Shown here: positions 1 to 10,113 of the stretch, piece by piece
Position numbering within the stretch: position 1 is the first letter of the stretch
How the letters are laid out: the number at the start of each line of letters is the position of its first letter
DNA from: a virus
Reading direction: 5' to 3' (one strand)
IMG/VR virus record: IMGVR_UViG_3300042390_000370
Location: 1 to 44,062 of that record
DNA: 44,062 nt
Notes under the pieces: model-generated
Databases searched by the model: none
Told to the model about the DNA's origin: nothing
What the model saw: the letters and a program-made list of their open reading frames with translations, nothing else
Program-made: the position numbers and the translations under genes

Positions 1-109
1 CTTCGGCGGAATCCCACGGACGCATCTTGTTGTCGTGCTTCTTTGAATACTCGCACACGCTCTCTTGGCTCCAGTGGGTATCTGCAATAACAAAAGTTCT
101 AATAGCCAT
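1..109 (-). CDS. Metallophosphoesterase, N-terminal fragment (runs off left edge)
   Basis: The leftward frame begins MAIRTFVIADTHWSQESVC and continues to MRPWDSAEE at the window edge. The early DTH (residues 10-12) and the later MRPWDS stretch match the start of small phage calcineurin-like phosphoesterases, where D and H bind the first metal. Only 36 residues are visible. The ATG lies 6 nt after a TAGAGT -10 box, so the mRNA is probably leaderless. Confidence 0.7.
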   Translation of the reverse strand, partial: MAIRTFVIADTHWSQESVCEYSKKHDNKMRPWDSAE

Positions 110-115
110 TCACAT

Positions 116-144
116 ACTCTACCATTCATGATGTTTTTTCACAA
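116..144 (-). promoter_or_regulatory. Leaderless promoter of the metallophosphoesterase
   Basis: TTGTGA (139-144), a 17-nt spacer and TAGAGT (116-121), then 6 nt to the ATG at 109. Box geometry equals the large promoter family further right, but the spacer lacks the ACYTACWACC core, so this one may escape the shared control. Confidence 0.6.
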
Positions 145-484
145 CACATTAGATAAATTTATCCACCACCACACAACGCTATTTTGTATTTTAGGGGGTC
201 CCTGTAAAATGCGAAAACGGATAAACGGCCCTGTAATCCCTACCATGTACGCTAAAACGGCAAGAATACGGTAGTGGAGAACAACAACTACGACACGAGA
301 GTCATACACGCTCGCCGCACACACGACTTAAATACCACGCCAGACCCCATGCGGTTTAGATAAATCTTTCTGATGATGAGGGAACCTCAAAAACCTGTAC
401 TGGTCCCCCCACGCGCGCCCTATGTGTCCAGAAAAAGCCCCGAGATGTGGGTTACGGACAGTGACCGCCAGCCACTCAGTGTGG

Positions 485-552
485 TTGTCCACAGGCTGTG
501 TATAAGGGTGTGGACAAAGTTATCCACAGGCTGTGAACAAGTCTGTGGATAA
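485..552. other. Cluster of six DnaA-box-like 9-mers, candidate origin of replication
   Basis: Within 68 bp there are TTGTCCACA (485-493), TTATACACA on the minus strand (497-505), TTGTCCACA minus (509-517), TTATCCACA plus (520-528), TTGTTCACA minus (532-540) and TTATCCACA minus (544-552). All fit the DnaA-box pattern TTNTNCACA, in both orientations. The cluster lies in the long gap before the giant gene. The rest of 110-792 holds no convincing gene: an A/C-rich tract at about 690-735 and promoters only. Confidence 0.7.
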
Positions 553-619
553 AGTCAAGCCAACGACAGTGGCATAACGATACCTGCTCACGAGGTCAAA
601 AAATAGTTTCACCTAATAC

Positions 620-648
620 TTGACAAACGATTACAGATGTGCTAAGAG
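620..648 (+). promoter_or_regulatory. Candidate promoter upstream of the giant gene
   Basis: A perfect TTGACA (620-625) is followed 17 nt later by TAAGAG (643-648), preceded by TGC. Transcription from here would give the giant gene a leader of about 140 nt. Confidence 0.45.
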
Positions 649-748
649 TGATTCGTAATCGCAACCGCACACGCTCGTATGGCACTGCTCACGACACAAA
701 CAAAAACACACACACAAACAAATACACACACAATCACTAGTCATTCGT

Positions 749-786
749 AACACCTTCATACACTATCGTGATAGGTGTTCTACAAT
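749..786 (+). promoter_or_regulatory. Hairpin and -10 box placing the giant gene's ATG at +1
   Basis: AACACCT (749-755) pairs with AGGTGTT (773-779), burying the upstream GTG at 775. TACAAT (781-786), then six bases, then ATG at 793 has exactly the leaderless spacing seen elsewhere in the window. No good -35 is visible at 17 nt, so this is weaker than the promoter family. It is the reason for preferring 793 over 775 as the start. Confidence 0.4.
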
Positions 787-792
787 AAGTCA

Positions 793-3700
793 ATGCCTTT
801 CTCGTATGAAATCAATCCTGATGAATCAAGTCGTATGCGTCGTCGTTCGTCAAGAGATAACGACAAAGGCGTACAGTACAAAGCACTAGGCGCAAACATT
901 GGTTCACTAGCAAGAGGCGCAGCGGTTTATGACCCGAACGCTGAAGACGGCGACGGTGACGGTCTCGTACAAGACTCAACTCCGTTTGAGAGACCAGCAG
1001 TATTATCTAACATTGCCTCAACAATTAGAGGAGGACTCGCAAGCGCAGGAGGTGCCACGGGTATCTTTTCTAATGGCAAGTCACAACTAGTAGGTCTTAG
1101 TAATAGAGAAGTAGCAGAGCGTGTCGTGCCTGATACTCCAATCGCATTCACAGAGCAACGCCTACAACACAGTAGAGGACAACTGCGAATTGATGACCTC
1201 TATGATGCCGTATCGTTTGACGCTGATGATGTTGAAGAACTGCGTCAGATAGTTGAGAAAATGCTAGATGACCGCCCTGCCTTACGGGCTTCGTGGGACA
1301 GGTTTGGTGCGCCACCAATAGCAATGGTTACAGGTGACAATAGTTTCTCAGGTATCTTTATGACCGACTCAATACTTATTGACTCAAAATCTACAAACAA
1401 GAAACTGTCAAAGTTGATTGGCGCAGTAGGTGGCAATAGGTTTATGAACACTATGAACGCACTGCCTATCAGGGGAGTCAAGCGGTGGGTCACAGGTGAA
1501 AGCGCAGAGGATACGGTAACGCACGAATGGGGACACTACCTACATAGGCTCACATCGGACTATCACCCCAACGCAGAGACAAGACAGATAGCAAGCCTTC
1601 TGTATGGCGACTCGTGGTCTTACCTTACGCCACAATGGCAAACAGAGGAGTCGCTTCGTACAGGTGGTCTGCGAGACTTTTACAGATACTTCGCAGACGC
1701 TTCTATTAGTGATGACAAGATAGACCCACCAACTGATGACATACCGTTTGTCAAGACAGGTTATGGCACGACCTCACCCGTTGAGTTTGTAGGAGAGTCA
1801 ATCGCCGCCTACTTCTCTCCAAACAAAAAGACTAGAGAACTACTGAATACAGCAGGCGCTGAAATGGTGGAGAGCGTATTCTTAGGCGTTCGCAGTGGCG
1901 GTCTAGCGTCGTCTAGTGGAAATCGCCAGAGCACCACGGGTAGTGGTATGAGAGGGCTTGAGCCAGCAGAAATGGCGAGCCTTATTGTGCCGTCAAACAT
2001 AGCGGAAGCAATGCTTGCGTTAGAAGAACACCAAGCACTTATGGCATTTGATGATGACGACAAGAGCGTTAGACCAGACGCAATAAAGAGTGTCATAAAA
2101 GACGGCGTTGAGGCGCTTGACTTTTCTCCAGTAATTGTGGAAGAAATGCGCCAAGCACTCACGGGTGCTCTCGCAAACAACCGACTATTTAGAGAAGCAG
2201 TAGAGCGTCACGGATTTCCACCGCTACTGATTACCAAGCGTGGTGCCGAATGGGACGACGGCGACAACACTAACGCAGTGTCAATGATAGAAGGCTTCCC
2301 AGCAATCATTGTGAACCAAGATGTTCGTCAAGAACTTGTCGCAGGCAGAATTACAAACGCCGTAGAACCTAACTCTCCTAAACTAAAAAACACCGAACAG
2401 TTTATGATGTCCACTCGTGAAGATGCGTTACTTGCTCACGAATGGGGGCACTACATAAATAGACTCGCAATAACCAATCACCCAGACCCAGAAGTAAGAA
2501 GGCTTGCTACATTCTGGTTTTCAAACACTTGGGAACACGACGCAGGTCTCACGGGTGTATGGAAAGTTCTCGGCGACTTAGGCGTAGATGTCGGAAAAGA
2601 TAAGTTCACAAGTCGCCTAATCGGCGCAAAAAAGTTTGGCAAAAGAGTCGCAGACGGCAAACAACAAAGATGGAACGGCTATCCACACGCAATGACTCAA
2701 TACGGTCAAACAATGCCAGCAGAAGCGTTCGCAGAGGGCGTTTCGGGCATACTTATTAACGACGCAAGTTTCAGAGACAAAGTTAGCCCTGCCTTACGGG
2801 AGGACATTTTTGACATTATCGGTAAGCCGTACTCGTATGAGCGTGATATCGCAGGTGGCATAGACGAGTCACGGGCAGGCTTGGCGTCATTCTCTATTCC
2901 ACGAGACAGTTCGGGCGACAGAATAATACCGAACTTGTTTAGCGCAGAATCAGAGTTGAGCCCAATAGGTGGTCGTGATTATCTGAAAGACGCAACAAAT
3001 GATGAGATTTCAGACATTCTTTCCGTAAGAAGCGAGACTGATGCCTTCAATCTTTTCTTGATGAACCTTCTTTACGGTCAAGACGCTTCGCAATTCACGC
3101 CTACTCAACTTGCTGTATTGAAAGATATTTTTGAAGAACAATTTCTTGGATATGGTTCTCCTAATGGTATGTTGTTTCCTGATTTTTCACCAAAAGGTGT
3201 TGACAGGGTAAGAGAGTATTTGAAAAGAGCGTTAGACGCATCTCCATTATTCGCTTGGCAAATCAGAACATTTGGTTCTTCGGGTTTCATTGGCACAGAC
3301 CCTGATGCTATTGAGCAAGCACGGGAGTTAGAAAAATTACTAGGTCCTACCGTTTTGTCACCCCTTGTTAGGAGTGGTGAAACTGGTGGGTGGTCAATGG
3401 GTCCTTTCGGAATATTTTTAAACTTTGATTCAAGCCCGTTTAGGAGTCCTTCACAATCAGGAGAAGTAAGTCCATATCTTTCAATGTTTGAAACTGCTGA
3501 CAATCGCATTGCTTATGGTGTACCAGAGCCAGGTAGCACTCCGTATTTGCTCAATGTTGATTTGTCACCAGAAGGAATTATTCATCACGAATGGGCTCAC
3601 TCTTTCTGGAGTCGGGTGGTCGGACTTTCTTACGCAAAGAAAAGTGGAGTTCTTGGAAGTAGAGCCGACAGAATGTCGTATCTATTTCCTGGTAACCCAG

Positions 3701-6700
3701 AAGCAATGAATATTGGAAAGTTTATTAAAGATTCCTTTGATAAAACATCTTTTATTCCTTACTCATCAGCAAAAAGTTCTGGTTACATCATTGCTAACGC
3801 AAAAAAACAAGTTCAACGCACACTAGGTGATAAGGCAGCCCAAGACTTTGAAGATATGATGAATACCTACACCGCTACGCTTATAGATAGAAGCAGTGGT
3901 CGTGATAGGTGGAGACCAAGTTTCGGTGATGACCTTCTTGAAGAAATAAATACTCTTTATCCGTTTTTAACAAGCGACCTATTGCCTTTGCTTCGTGTTC
4001 AGTACGGAAACTTCAACCGTCAGGAACAATTTGCGGAACTAAATGTACTTTTTACAACACCAAATCAAAACATAAGAGCGCAGTATCTAACACCAGAACT
4101 TGAACACGCAATGGCATATGTTTTCGGGTTGAAATCAAGTCCTGATATTTCTCCGTACCAAAAGCCGTGGGAAGCAAGACAAGGACTCGCTTCAAGTAGC
4201 GCAAAGAAACAAATAGCGATATCTAGTGTTGATAAGAGAGTTTCTTCTCATAAAGACTCATTCCCGAAGGCTCAGCGGGCTCACTCGCAAAAAGATTCAG
4301 TGTATGTACGAGACGGACTAACCACAGCAACAATTGGCGACTACACATTCTCAATGAACGAAAAACCTTTGGCTATGGATAAGGTTTACGAACAATGGGT
4401 TGATGGGGTAGAAAACTGGAGAATGCGTTTTATTTCAAGTCAAATAATGGGCATTGATGGCATTGACAGAGAAGATAGGGACAACTCTTACGGGTCGGAT
4501 ACGAACCAATACCTGCTTTCGGGTTCAGTAAACAGCGCAAACGAACAATCAAAAGAAGAAGTACAACGCTCTACTATGTTCACCATTTCCGCAATGAAGG
4601 AAATCGCAGAGGGCGGATACTCCTCTGACGCACCACTGTATCGTTCGGTGAGAAATGTTGACACGGGTTCTGGTTTATTTGAACCACAAATTGGTTCTGT
4701 AATCTCAATGCCGTTAACCTCATTTAGTCCTAACTACGACGACATTGTAAAATACTCAAAAACCGATGATTTAGTTTCTTTACCAGACGCTATTTCATCA
4801 GGTCTGTCATCTACCAAGAAAAATGTCGTACTTAAACTGCGTGAAGGTGTTGCTGTAGCAAACGCACCCGTGACCAAGCCAGCCAAAGACAGAGACGGAA
4901 GAATAGTAGATATGCCGATTGAGGCATTGACTGCGGGTGAATTCACCGTCAAGAGCGTCAAGACCAAAAACGGTCTAGAAGTTATTGAATTGGAACAATC
5001 ACGGGTTATCCACCCAACATTGGGTTCAAGTTTTGATGGTAGTGACGCTCTGGTGAGAAAGAACAAACGCAACGCCGTACTAACAGCCAATATGACGGAG
5101 TCGCTAAACAGCGTGAAACAAGCCCGTCAAAACCTTGAGCAAGCCACTACATATGGCGAAAAGACTAGAGCAATTGACGATATTGCTTTTGAGACACACA
5201 GATATTCATCAATCACACGCCAACTTCGTTCAGACAATGACGCAATAGACAAGTTTGACATTCCGACAAGAATTGGTGGTCTTGCTTCGTCTTCACGGAT
5301 AGAAGATAGAGCAAAGCGTCACGAGGTCTCATTGGAAGCATTTAATGATGAAAGTATGGATAATGACGACATTGAATGGTCAACAAACGAGTGGTCTTTG
5401 TCAAAAACCGACAAGGTTATGGCTGGCGATGTAGTTGTTGTACGCACACGCAATGACGGAAAGAAAGAAATCCTCACTATTGAGCGCAAAAGAGGACCAT
5501 TCCGTGGCGCACTATCATTACCTGGCGGTCTACAAGACGAAAACGAAGACCTCTACGACACAGCGGAACGAGAGATGCTTGAAGAAGTAAATATCTCACC
5601 AACAGACGCAACCGACAGAAGAATACTCGGACAGATAGACGCTAGAGACTGGGACCCTCGCTTCGTAGAGGGTGGTCGTGTTGCGGGTATTCGTTTTGAC
5701 ATAAGTGACGAACAATCAAGTGTTGTACGGGCAGGCGACGACGCCAGCCAATTCAACTGGATTGATGTTGAGGAACTCTCAAGGGGTGAATACCCAATAG
5801 CATTCGGGCACGCATCTTGGCTTGCGGAGTCGTTTGCTGACGACCCAGTATTGGGTCCGCGTTTTGCTGTGCTCGCAGAAGCATCACGGGTTCGCAATCA
5901 ACGCTTAATTAAGAAGATTGACGCTAAGCGCAAAGAGATGGGCGCAAAAGAGTTCGGTGAAATGCCAAACCCGTCAGAACCATACAGAACAACAACAGAA
6001 GGTATTCGCACTGGTCTTGTGAGTGCCTCTAGTTTTGATAGAAACATAGATATCCCCCTAGAAATTAGAGACGATTTCATGAAGTTGGTTAACGAGAGTA
6101 GGGATTACCTGCTCGTTAACCCAATCAGAGATGATGTTTACGGTCAGACAATTGATTTGCCGTGGATAGACGACTTCCTTGAGCGGTCAAAGCAACTACC
6201 AGTCAAGATGAACCACATGGAATTAGTTGGTGTCTACAAGGCATTCACACAAATAGTAGACGAGCACCTGAACAGAGATGTTGATGCGGGTACTGCGTTT
6301 GCTCGCAGAACAGCGATACAAAACCTTCGCAACCTGATGAAGAGCGGTGACGAGCACCATGTCCGTCGCTACACGGTTGGTGGCAAGCCGTCATGGGGCG
6401 CTTACCGTGGTCGTGACTATCTCGGTGACTACCCAACAGAAGAACTAGCCAACCAAGCAGTTCGTCGTTCAATGGATGAGCGTTCAATGCCAGGTCTTGC
6501 GTCAACAAGTGCCCCAATGCGAAGAAGCGACTCAGATATTCCAGAAAGAGCGAAAACAAAATTGCGTGCCTCTATTGCTAGTAAGCAGGAAGAAATTGAT
6601 GCGCTTGAAGACCTTAACAACAGACTCCGTTCAGCAGGGGCTGAATTTGAGGAGACAGGTAACTGGGAAGGTCAAAAGTGGAACATACGCATAGATATGA

Positions 6701-9700
6701 ATGGCAACCACCCGCCAACCACATACACAAGAGAAGAACTTGAAGCAAGCCTTGAAGAAGGTCAAACATTTGAGCAATTAAAGCAGAAACTTATAAATGA
6801 TATTAACTCTGCTGGCTTTACAAGAAAATCACAGATTGAAGAAGCAGAGAGAGAACTAGACACTCTGAAACAAAAACTTGATTTCCTTGAAAAAAGAGAG
6901 CAAAACAATAACAGTTTCTCAATTGATGAACTTCTCGCTGACGAAGAATTAGCAGACGAACTTCGCAGAAGACACGCACTGATTAAGTCAATGACCGCAA
7001 ATGAGCGTGACGCCATATATAAAGATGACGAAGGTTACATATATGTTCTCCACTGGGGCGCAAGTAACTTGGTTGGTGGGCAACTAGACCCCGCTCGTTC
7101 ACGAGGACAGTTAGGAGCAGTAGCCGCTGGTAATACTCGTCGGGTAAATGAAGAGACAGCAAGATTTATAGTAGGCAAGCGTAACGACGCAAGAAGAGAC
7201 CTATCTATTTTAGAAGAAATGAAACTACAGGCTGAACGAGATGGTGTTATTGACTTTGAAGCGATAGGTAGAAGCGACCCCCAAAACCCGTGGAGAGGAG
7301 GAAGAGCAAGACTCCTATTCGGAGTCTCTCGCCGTGACGGTGATGTCCCGACAGCAACTGCCGACGCATACAAAATCAGCATGATTAATAATCAAATAGA
7401 CTCTGAAAACAAAATTCTTTCTAGGCTGGACAAGATAGCCGACCAGTTGATTGCTGACGACTATCAGTACACCAGTACATATAGAGCCTCCATGTCCCAA
7501 GAGTTGTTCAGTTCATACGGAGGAAGATACGCAGAAGAGGACTCAGAACAATGGGGAGACAATCTTGCCAAATCTCCGTTTACTGGTATTCACTTGTTTA
7601 GGGTAAAAATAGGCGAAGACGCTATGGAAGAGAACTCTATTGGCGAGACACACCTTGTTGGTAAACACACACCTATCGCCTCCTTGATTGCCGACAACAA
7701 TGATAAAAGAACCAATCCTGCCAGCGACACATGGGCTGGATGGGTAGACATTGTTATTGAACAGGACAAGGAGCGCCGTCGTGGCGGTCTTGCTTCTACG
7801 AGATTGACACCACAGCAGTCCCGTGTCGTCGGCAATGTTCAGAATCAAGTTTCCGACATAGTTCAACGCAATGGTCTGGCTTCTAGAACAGGTCTGGCTT
7901 CCAGAACTGACAGAATAAATCCAATCAGTGTTGACACAGAATCAATCGTTAAAGAACTGGAACTTACAGATAACGAAAGAAGCATTCTTGAGTCAATACT
8001 TCCTAGTGACATAATCGGAACTCTTTCCAAGATGGGAATTGACTTTCAAGAAGTTGATTTACTCCCTGCGCTATCCAACGATAGAGAACGCTTGCTTAAT
8101 TCTATTCGTGTAGCAGTCGGAGAAGATGGTATTCCATACGCCTATGCAGAACCACATCCACTTTTAGTGAAAGAGGGAGACTCTGATACCGATTGGTCAT
8201 CTGTGTCTAGACCAAGTGGTGAACAGTTAGAACAAATCCGTGAGGTATATAAGAAGTTAACAGAAAAAATTAAAAAGTCTGGTTTATCTGAATACTGGAG
8301 AAATAGGTCAGAACAACAACAGTATGATGTTAGATTTTCTCAAACAGTCAGAGACTCAGACTCGTTCTCTGCATGGTCGCTCAATTTGCTTAATAAAATA
8401 GCAAAAGATAATTCTCCCAGCGATGGTTATAAGCCAGCCAGTGTAACTAGAAGTGACGGAAATAGCACATACATATTTATGTGGCTAAACGCATTACAAA
8501 ACCTCAATCAAGTAAGTCAGTTTTCGGGAGTTGACGAGTTCCTAGACGCTCATGATGTTTGGGGCCATGTTGGGACTGGTAGAGGGTTTGACAGACACGG
8601 CGAATGGGCGAATATGCTCTTTATGTTTTCTCTTATGGATAGATGGGCACAAGAAAACGACATATCTAAAGAAAAATTAAATAGAGTTAAACTTTCTTGG
8701 TACCAAAATCTTGAAGCAAGCAGAATCAAAGGTGAATTTACCCCCACTCGTGAAGAGTTCATGGAGCAGGACCCAGATAATTGGTACATACTTGAAAGTA
8801 TTTCCAGCGGCATCATTTATGAAGATGACGATGTTGTTGCTGAATTAGTATCTCTCATTGAGAAGCGAAACACATCAAAACCAAACTCCGATGTATCCTA
8901 CAACGATTCAACCAATGCTCAAAGAGAATTCATAGCAACAAACGATATCGTGAGAGCATCAATTACTGGTGGTCTTGCTTCTTCATCTAGACAACTTCAG
9001 CCGACGGATAGCCCCGAAGAAGCCAAAGCCACTGGTCGCCCATTGTCTATCCTGCGCCCAGGAACAATGCCACCGAAGACACAGGTAGAGTACGACAGGA
9101 TTGTAAATTCTCGTGCTGAAAAAATGAAAGAAGCATCAGCGTTTAGAGAAGAAAATAAAGACCTACTAGACGAAGCAGACAGACGGGCTAGGTTAAATAT
9201 TCCGTTGACAGATGAAATTCGTGAAGCAAATAAAAAATTTTATGAATTGGCTAATCAGGTAATGGGTCAAGGAGAGAGGAATACATATGATGAACTTCAA
9301 TTCGCTATGAATAGTGAATTTATTTCTGCTGGTCTTAGCCCTGATGATGTAGATATTGTTACTGAAGGAATAATTCAACACCTTAGAGACAGACGCGTTT
9401 ATGATTACCAAATACTTACAAGACCAGAAATCTGGAGTTCTGAAGGTAGACTTAAGAATTCAGAAAGAGCGCTTGACAAATCAGATATAGCAATTGCCTT
9501 CCCGATTGAACTTCTTGACAAGTTAATAGAAGACGGGAGATTTAAAACACAATTTGAAACAAGGTCTTCTCGTGGCACTCTTCATCCATCAGGAAGAATG
9601 CAAACAGATGTTGCACACTTTGGTTATCACCCAAGCACTGCACCAGAGATGCGCCCCGTTTATGGCTATCTGAGCGAAGGCGGGTTTCTTGATGAAAGAA

Positions 9701-10113
9701 GACTTAAAGACATACAGCAGTATGGTGAAATTCAGTTTGTTCTCAAGAGAGATACACATTCACGCTCAACATACACAACACATGACAGTCTCTCAACAGG
9801 ATTGATTCCGTCTCCTATGGGTGTTCCTAGCGTTGATGCATCTGCTGAGCCAGGAGCAACACTGTATGCAGAAGCACAGATACACGGAGGCGTTAGCCTT
9901 GGTGATGTTGACTATGTGGTAGTCAATGTAGGTGAACAAAATGACTGGGACTGGGAACAGAGCAATGTGATTTCAGAAGAAGATTTTGAGTCAATTAGTG
10001 GAAGGCTTGCAAGAGTAGGAATACGGGTTGTTCCAATAAGAGAAGGAGAAATTATTGATACATGGAACGGTGGTAATGTTTTACCAGAAGAAGAAATTGA
10101 AGCAGTAGTATGA
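793..10113 (+). CDS. Giant multi-enzyme protein punctuated by GLAS motifs (3106 aa)
   Basis: Numbering is from the ATG at 793. Short GLAS[STFR]-type motifs occur at residues 81, 370, 696, 1131, 1496, 1741 (GLVS), 1901, 2332, 2361, 2367 and 2727, and fall between recognisable modules. In order: an acidic Asp-Gly repeat (about 50-60) followed by TPFERPA, a pattern I associate with actinophage virion proteins; zincin 1 with HEWGH (244-248) and E331/E335; zincin 2 with HEWGH (549-553) and E644/E648; zincin 3 with HEWAH (932-936) and E1078/E1082; an ADP-ribosyltransferase-like module with R1284, S-F-S at 1310-1312 and E1377; a Nudix module with a near-complete box from G1579 (REMLEEV at 1593-1599); a helical module; a coiled-coil and mixed module (1901-2332); a module with HDVWGH (2587-2592); and a DUF3626-like tail with EAQIHG (3027-3032). 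The layout suggests a virion-packaged polyprotein cut at GLAS. Cleavage is inference. The stop overlaps the next start (ATGA). Confidence 0.85.
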   Translation: MPFSYEINPDESSRMRRRSSRDNDKGVQYKALGANIGSLARGAAVYDPNAEDGDGDGLVQDSTPFERPAVLSNIASTIRGGLASAGGATGIFSNGKSQLVGLSNREVAERVVPDTPIAFTEQRLQHSRGQLRIDDLYDAVSFDADDVEELRQIVEKMLDDRPALRASWDRFGAPPIAMVTGDNSFSGIFMTDSILIDSKSTNKKLSKLIGAVGGNRFMNTMNALPIRGVKRWVTGESAEDTVTHEWGHYLHRLTSDYHPNAETRQIASLLYGDSWSYLTPQWQTEESLRTGGLRDFYRYFADASISDDKIDPPTDDIPFVKTGYGTTSPVEFVGESIAAYFSPNKKTRELLNTAGAEMVESVFLGVRSGGLASSSGNRQSTTGSGMRGLEPAEMASLIVPSNIAEAMLALEEHQALMAFDDDDKSVRPDAIKSVIKDGVEALDFSPVIVEEMRQALTGALANNRLFREAVERHGFPPLLITKRGAEWDDGDNTNAVSMIEGFPAIIVNQDVRQELVAGRITNAVEPNSPKLKNTEQFMMSTREDALLAHEWGHYINRLAITNHPDPEVRRLATFWFSNTWEHDAGLTGVWKVLGDLGVDVGKDKFTSRLIGAKKFGKRVADGKQQRWNGYPHAMTQYGQTMPAEAFAEGVSGILINDASFRDKVSPALREDIFDIIGKPYSYERDIAGGIDESRAGLASFSIPRDSSGDRIIPNLFSAESELSPIGGRDYLKDATNDEISDILSVRSETDAFNLFLMNLLYGQDASQFTPTQLAVLKDIFEEQFLGYGSPNGMLFPDFSPKGVDRVREYLKRALDASPLFAWQIRTFGSSGFIGTDPDAIEQARELEKLLGPTVLSPLVRSGETGGWSMGPFGIFLNFDSSPFRSPSQSGEVSPYLSMFETADNRIAYGVPEPGSTPYLLNVDLSPEGIIHHEWAHSFWSRVVGLSYAKKSGVLGSRADRMSYLFPGNPEAMNIGKFIKDSFDKTSFIPYSSAKSSGYIIANAKKQVQRTLGDKAAQDFEDMMNTYTATLIDRSSGRDRWRPSFGDDLLEEINTLYPFLTSDLLPLLRVQYGNFNRQEQFAELNVLFTTPNQNIRAQYLTPELEHAMAYVFGLKSSPDISPYQKPWEARQGLASSSAKKQIAISSVDKRVSSHKDSFPKAQRAHSQKDSVYVRDGLTTATIGDYTFSMNEKPLAMDKVYEQWVDGVENWRMRFISSQIMGIDGIDREDRDNSYGSDTNQYLLSGSVNSANEQSKEEVQRSTMFTISAMKEIAEGGYSSDAPLYRSVRNVDTGSGLFEPQIGSVISMPLTSFSPNYDDIVKYSKTDDLVSLPDAISSGLSSTKKNVVLKLREGVAVANAPVTKPAKDRDGRIVDMPIEALTAGEFTVKSVKTKNGLEVIELEQSRVIHPTLGSSFDGSDALVRKNKRNAVLTANMTESLNSVKQARQNLEQATTYGEKTRAIDDIAFETHRYSSITRQLRSDNDAIDKFDIPTRIGGLASSSRIEDRAKRHEVSLEAFNDESMDNDDIEWSTNEWSLSKTDKVMAGDVVVVRTRNDGKKEILTIERKRGPFRGALSLPGGLQDENEDLYDTAEREMLEEVNISPTDATDRRILGQIDARDWDPRFVEGGRVAGIRFDISDEQSSVVRAGDDASQFNWIDVEELSRGEYPIAFGHASWLAESFADDPVLGPRFAVLAEASRVRNQRLIKKIDAKRKEMGAKEFGEMPNPSEPYRTTTEGIRTGLVSASSFDRNIDIPLEIRDDFMKLVNESRDYLLVNPIRDDVYGQTIDLPWIDDFLERSKQLPVKMNHMELVGVYKAFTQIVDEHLNRDVDAGTAFARRTAIQNLRNLMKSGDEHHVRRYTVGGKPSWGAYRGRDYLGDYPTEELANQAVRRSMDERSMPGLASTSAPMRRSDSDIPERAKTKLRASIASKQEEIDALEDLNNRLRSAGAEFEETGNWEGQKWNIRIDMNGNHPPTTYTREELEASLEEGQTFEQLKQKLINDINSAGFTRKSQIEEAERELDTLKQKLDFLEKREQNNNSFSIDELLADEELADELRRRHALIKSMTANERDAIYKDDEGYIYVLHWGASNLVGGQLDPARSRGQLGAVAAGNTRRVNEETARFIVGKRNDARRDLSILEEMKLQAERDGVIDFEAIGRSDPQNPWRGGRARLLFGVSRRDGDVPTATADAYKISMINNQIDSENKILSRLDKIADQLIADDYQYTSTYRASMSQELFSSYGGRYAEEDSEQWGDNLAKSPFTGIHLFRVKIGEDAMEENSIGETHLVGKHTPIASLIADNNDKRTNPASDTWAGWVDIVIEQDKERRRGGLASTRLTPQQSRVVGNVQNQVSDIVQRNGLASRTGLASRTDRINPISVDTESIVKELELTDNERSILESILPSDIIGTLSKMGIDFQEVDLLPALSNDRERLLNSIRVAVGEDGIPYAYAEPHPLLVKEGDSDTDWSSVSRPSGEQLEQIREVYKKLTEKIKKSGLSEYWRNRSEQQQYDVRFSQTVRDSDSFSAWSLNLLNKIAKDNSPSDGYKPASVTRSDGNSTYIFMWLNALQNLNQVSQFSGVDEFLDAHDVWGHVGTGRGFDRHGEWANMLFMFSLMDRWAQENDISKEKLNRVKLSWYQNLEASRIKGEFTPTREEFMEQDPDNWYILESISSGIIYEDDDVVAELVSLIEKRNTSKPNSDVSYNDSTNAQREFIATNDIVRASITGGLASSSRQLQPTDSPEEAKATGRPLSILRPGTMPPKTQVEYDRIVNSRAEKMKEASAFREENKDLLDEADRRARLNIPLTDEIREANKKFYELANQVMGQGERNTYDELQFAMNSEFISAGLSPDDVDIVTEGIIQHLRDRRVYDYQILTRPEIWSSEGRLKNSERALDKSDIAIAFPIELLDKLIEDGRFKTQFETRSSRGTLHPSGRMQTDVAHFGYHPSTAPEMRPVYGYLSEGGFLDERRLKDIQQYGEIQFVLKRDTHSRSTYTTHDSLSTGLIPSPMGVPSVDASAEPGATLYAEAQIHGGVSLGDVDYVVVNVGEQNDWDWEQSNVISEEDFESISGRLARVGIRVVPIREGEIIDTWNGGNVLPEEEIEAVV

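Noticed and set aside
690-740. A/C-rich tract as a microsatellite or protein
   Set aside because: Irregular, with no frame and no exact unit; it may only be an unstructured leader.
2587-8600. Phenylalanine-hydroxylase likeness of the HDVWGH module
   Set aside because: Only a short His motif is shared; surrounding residues do not match that family.
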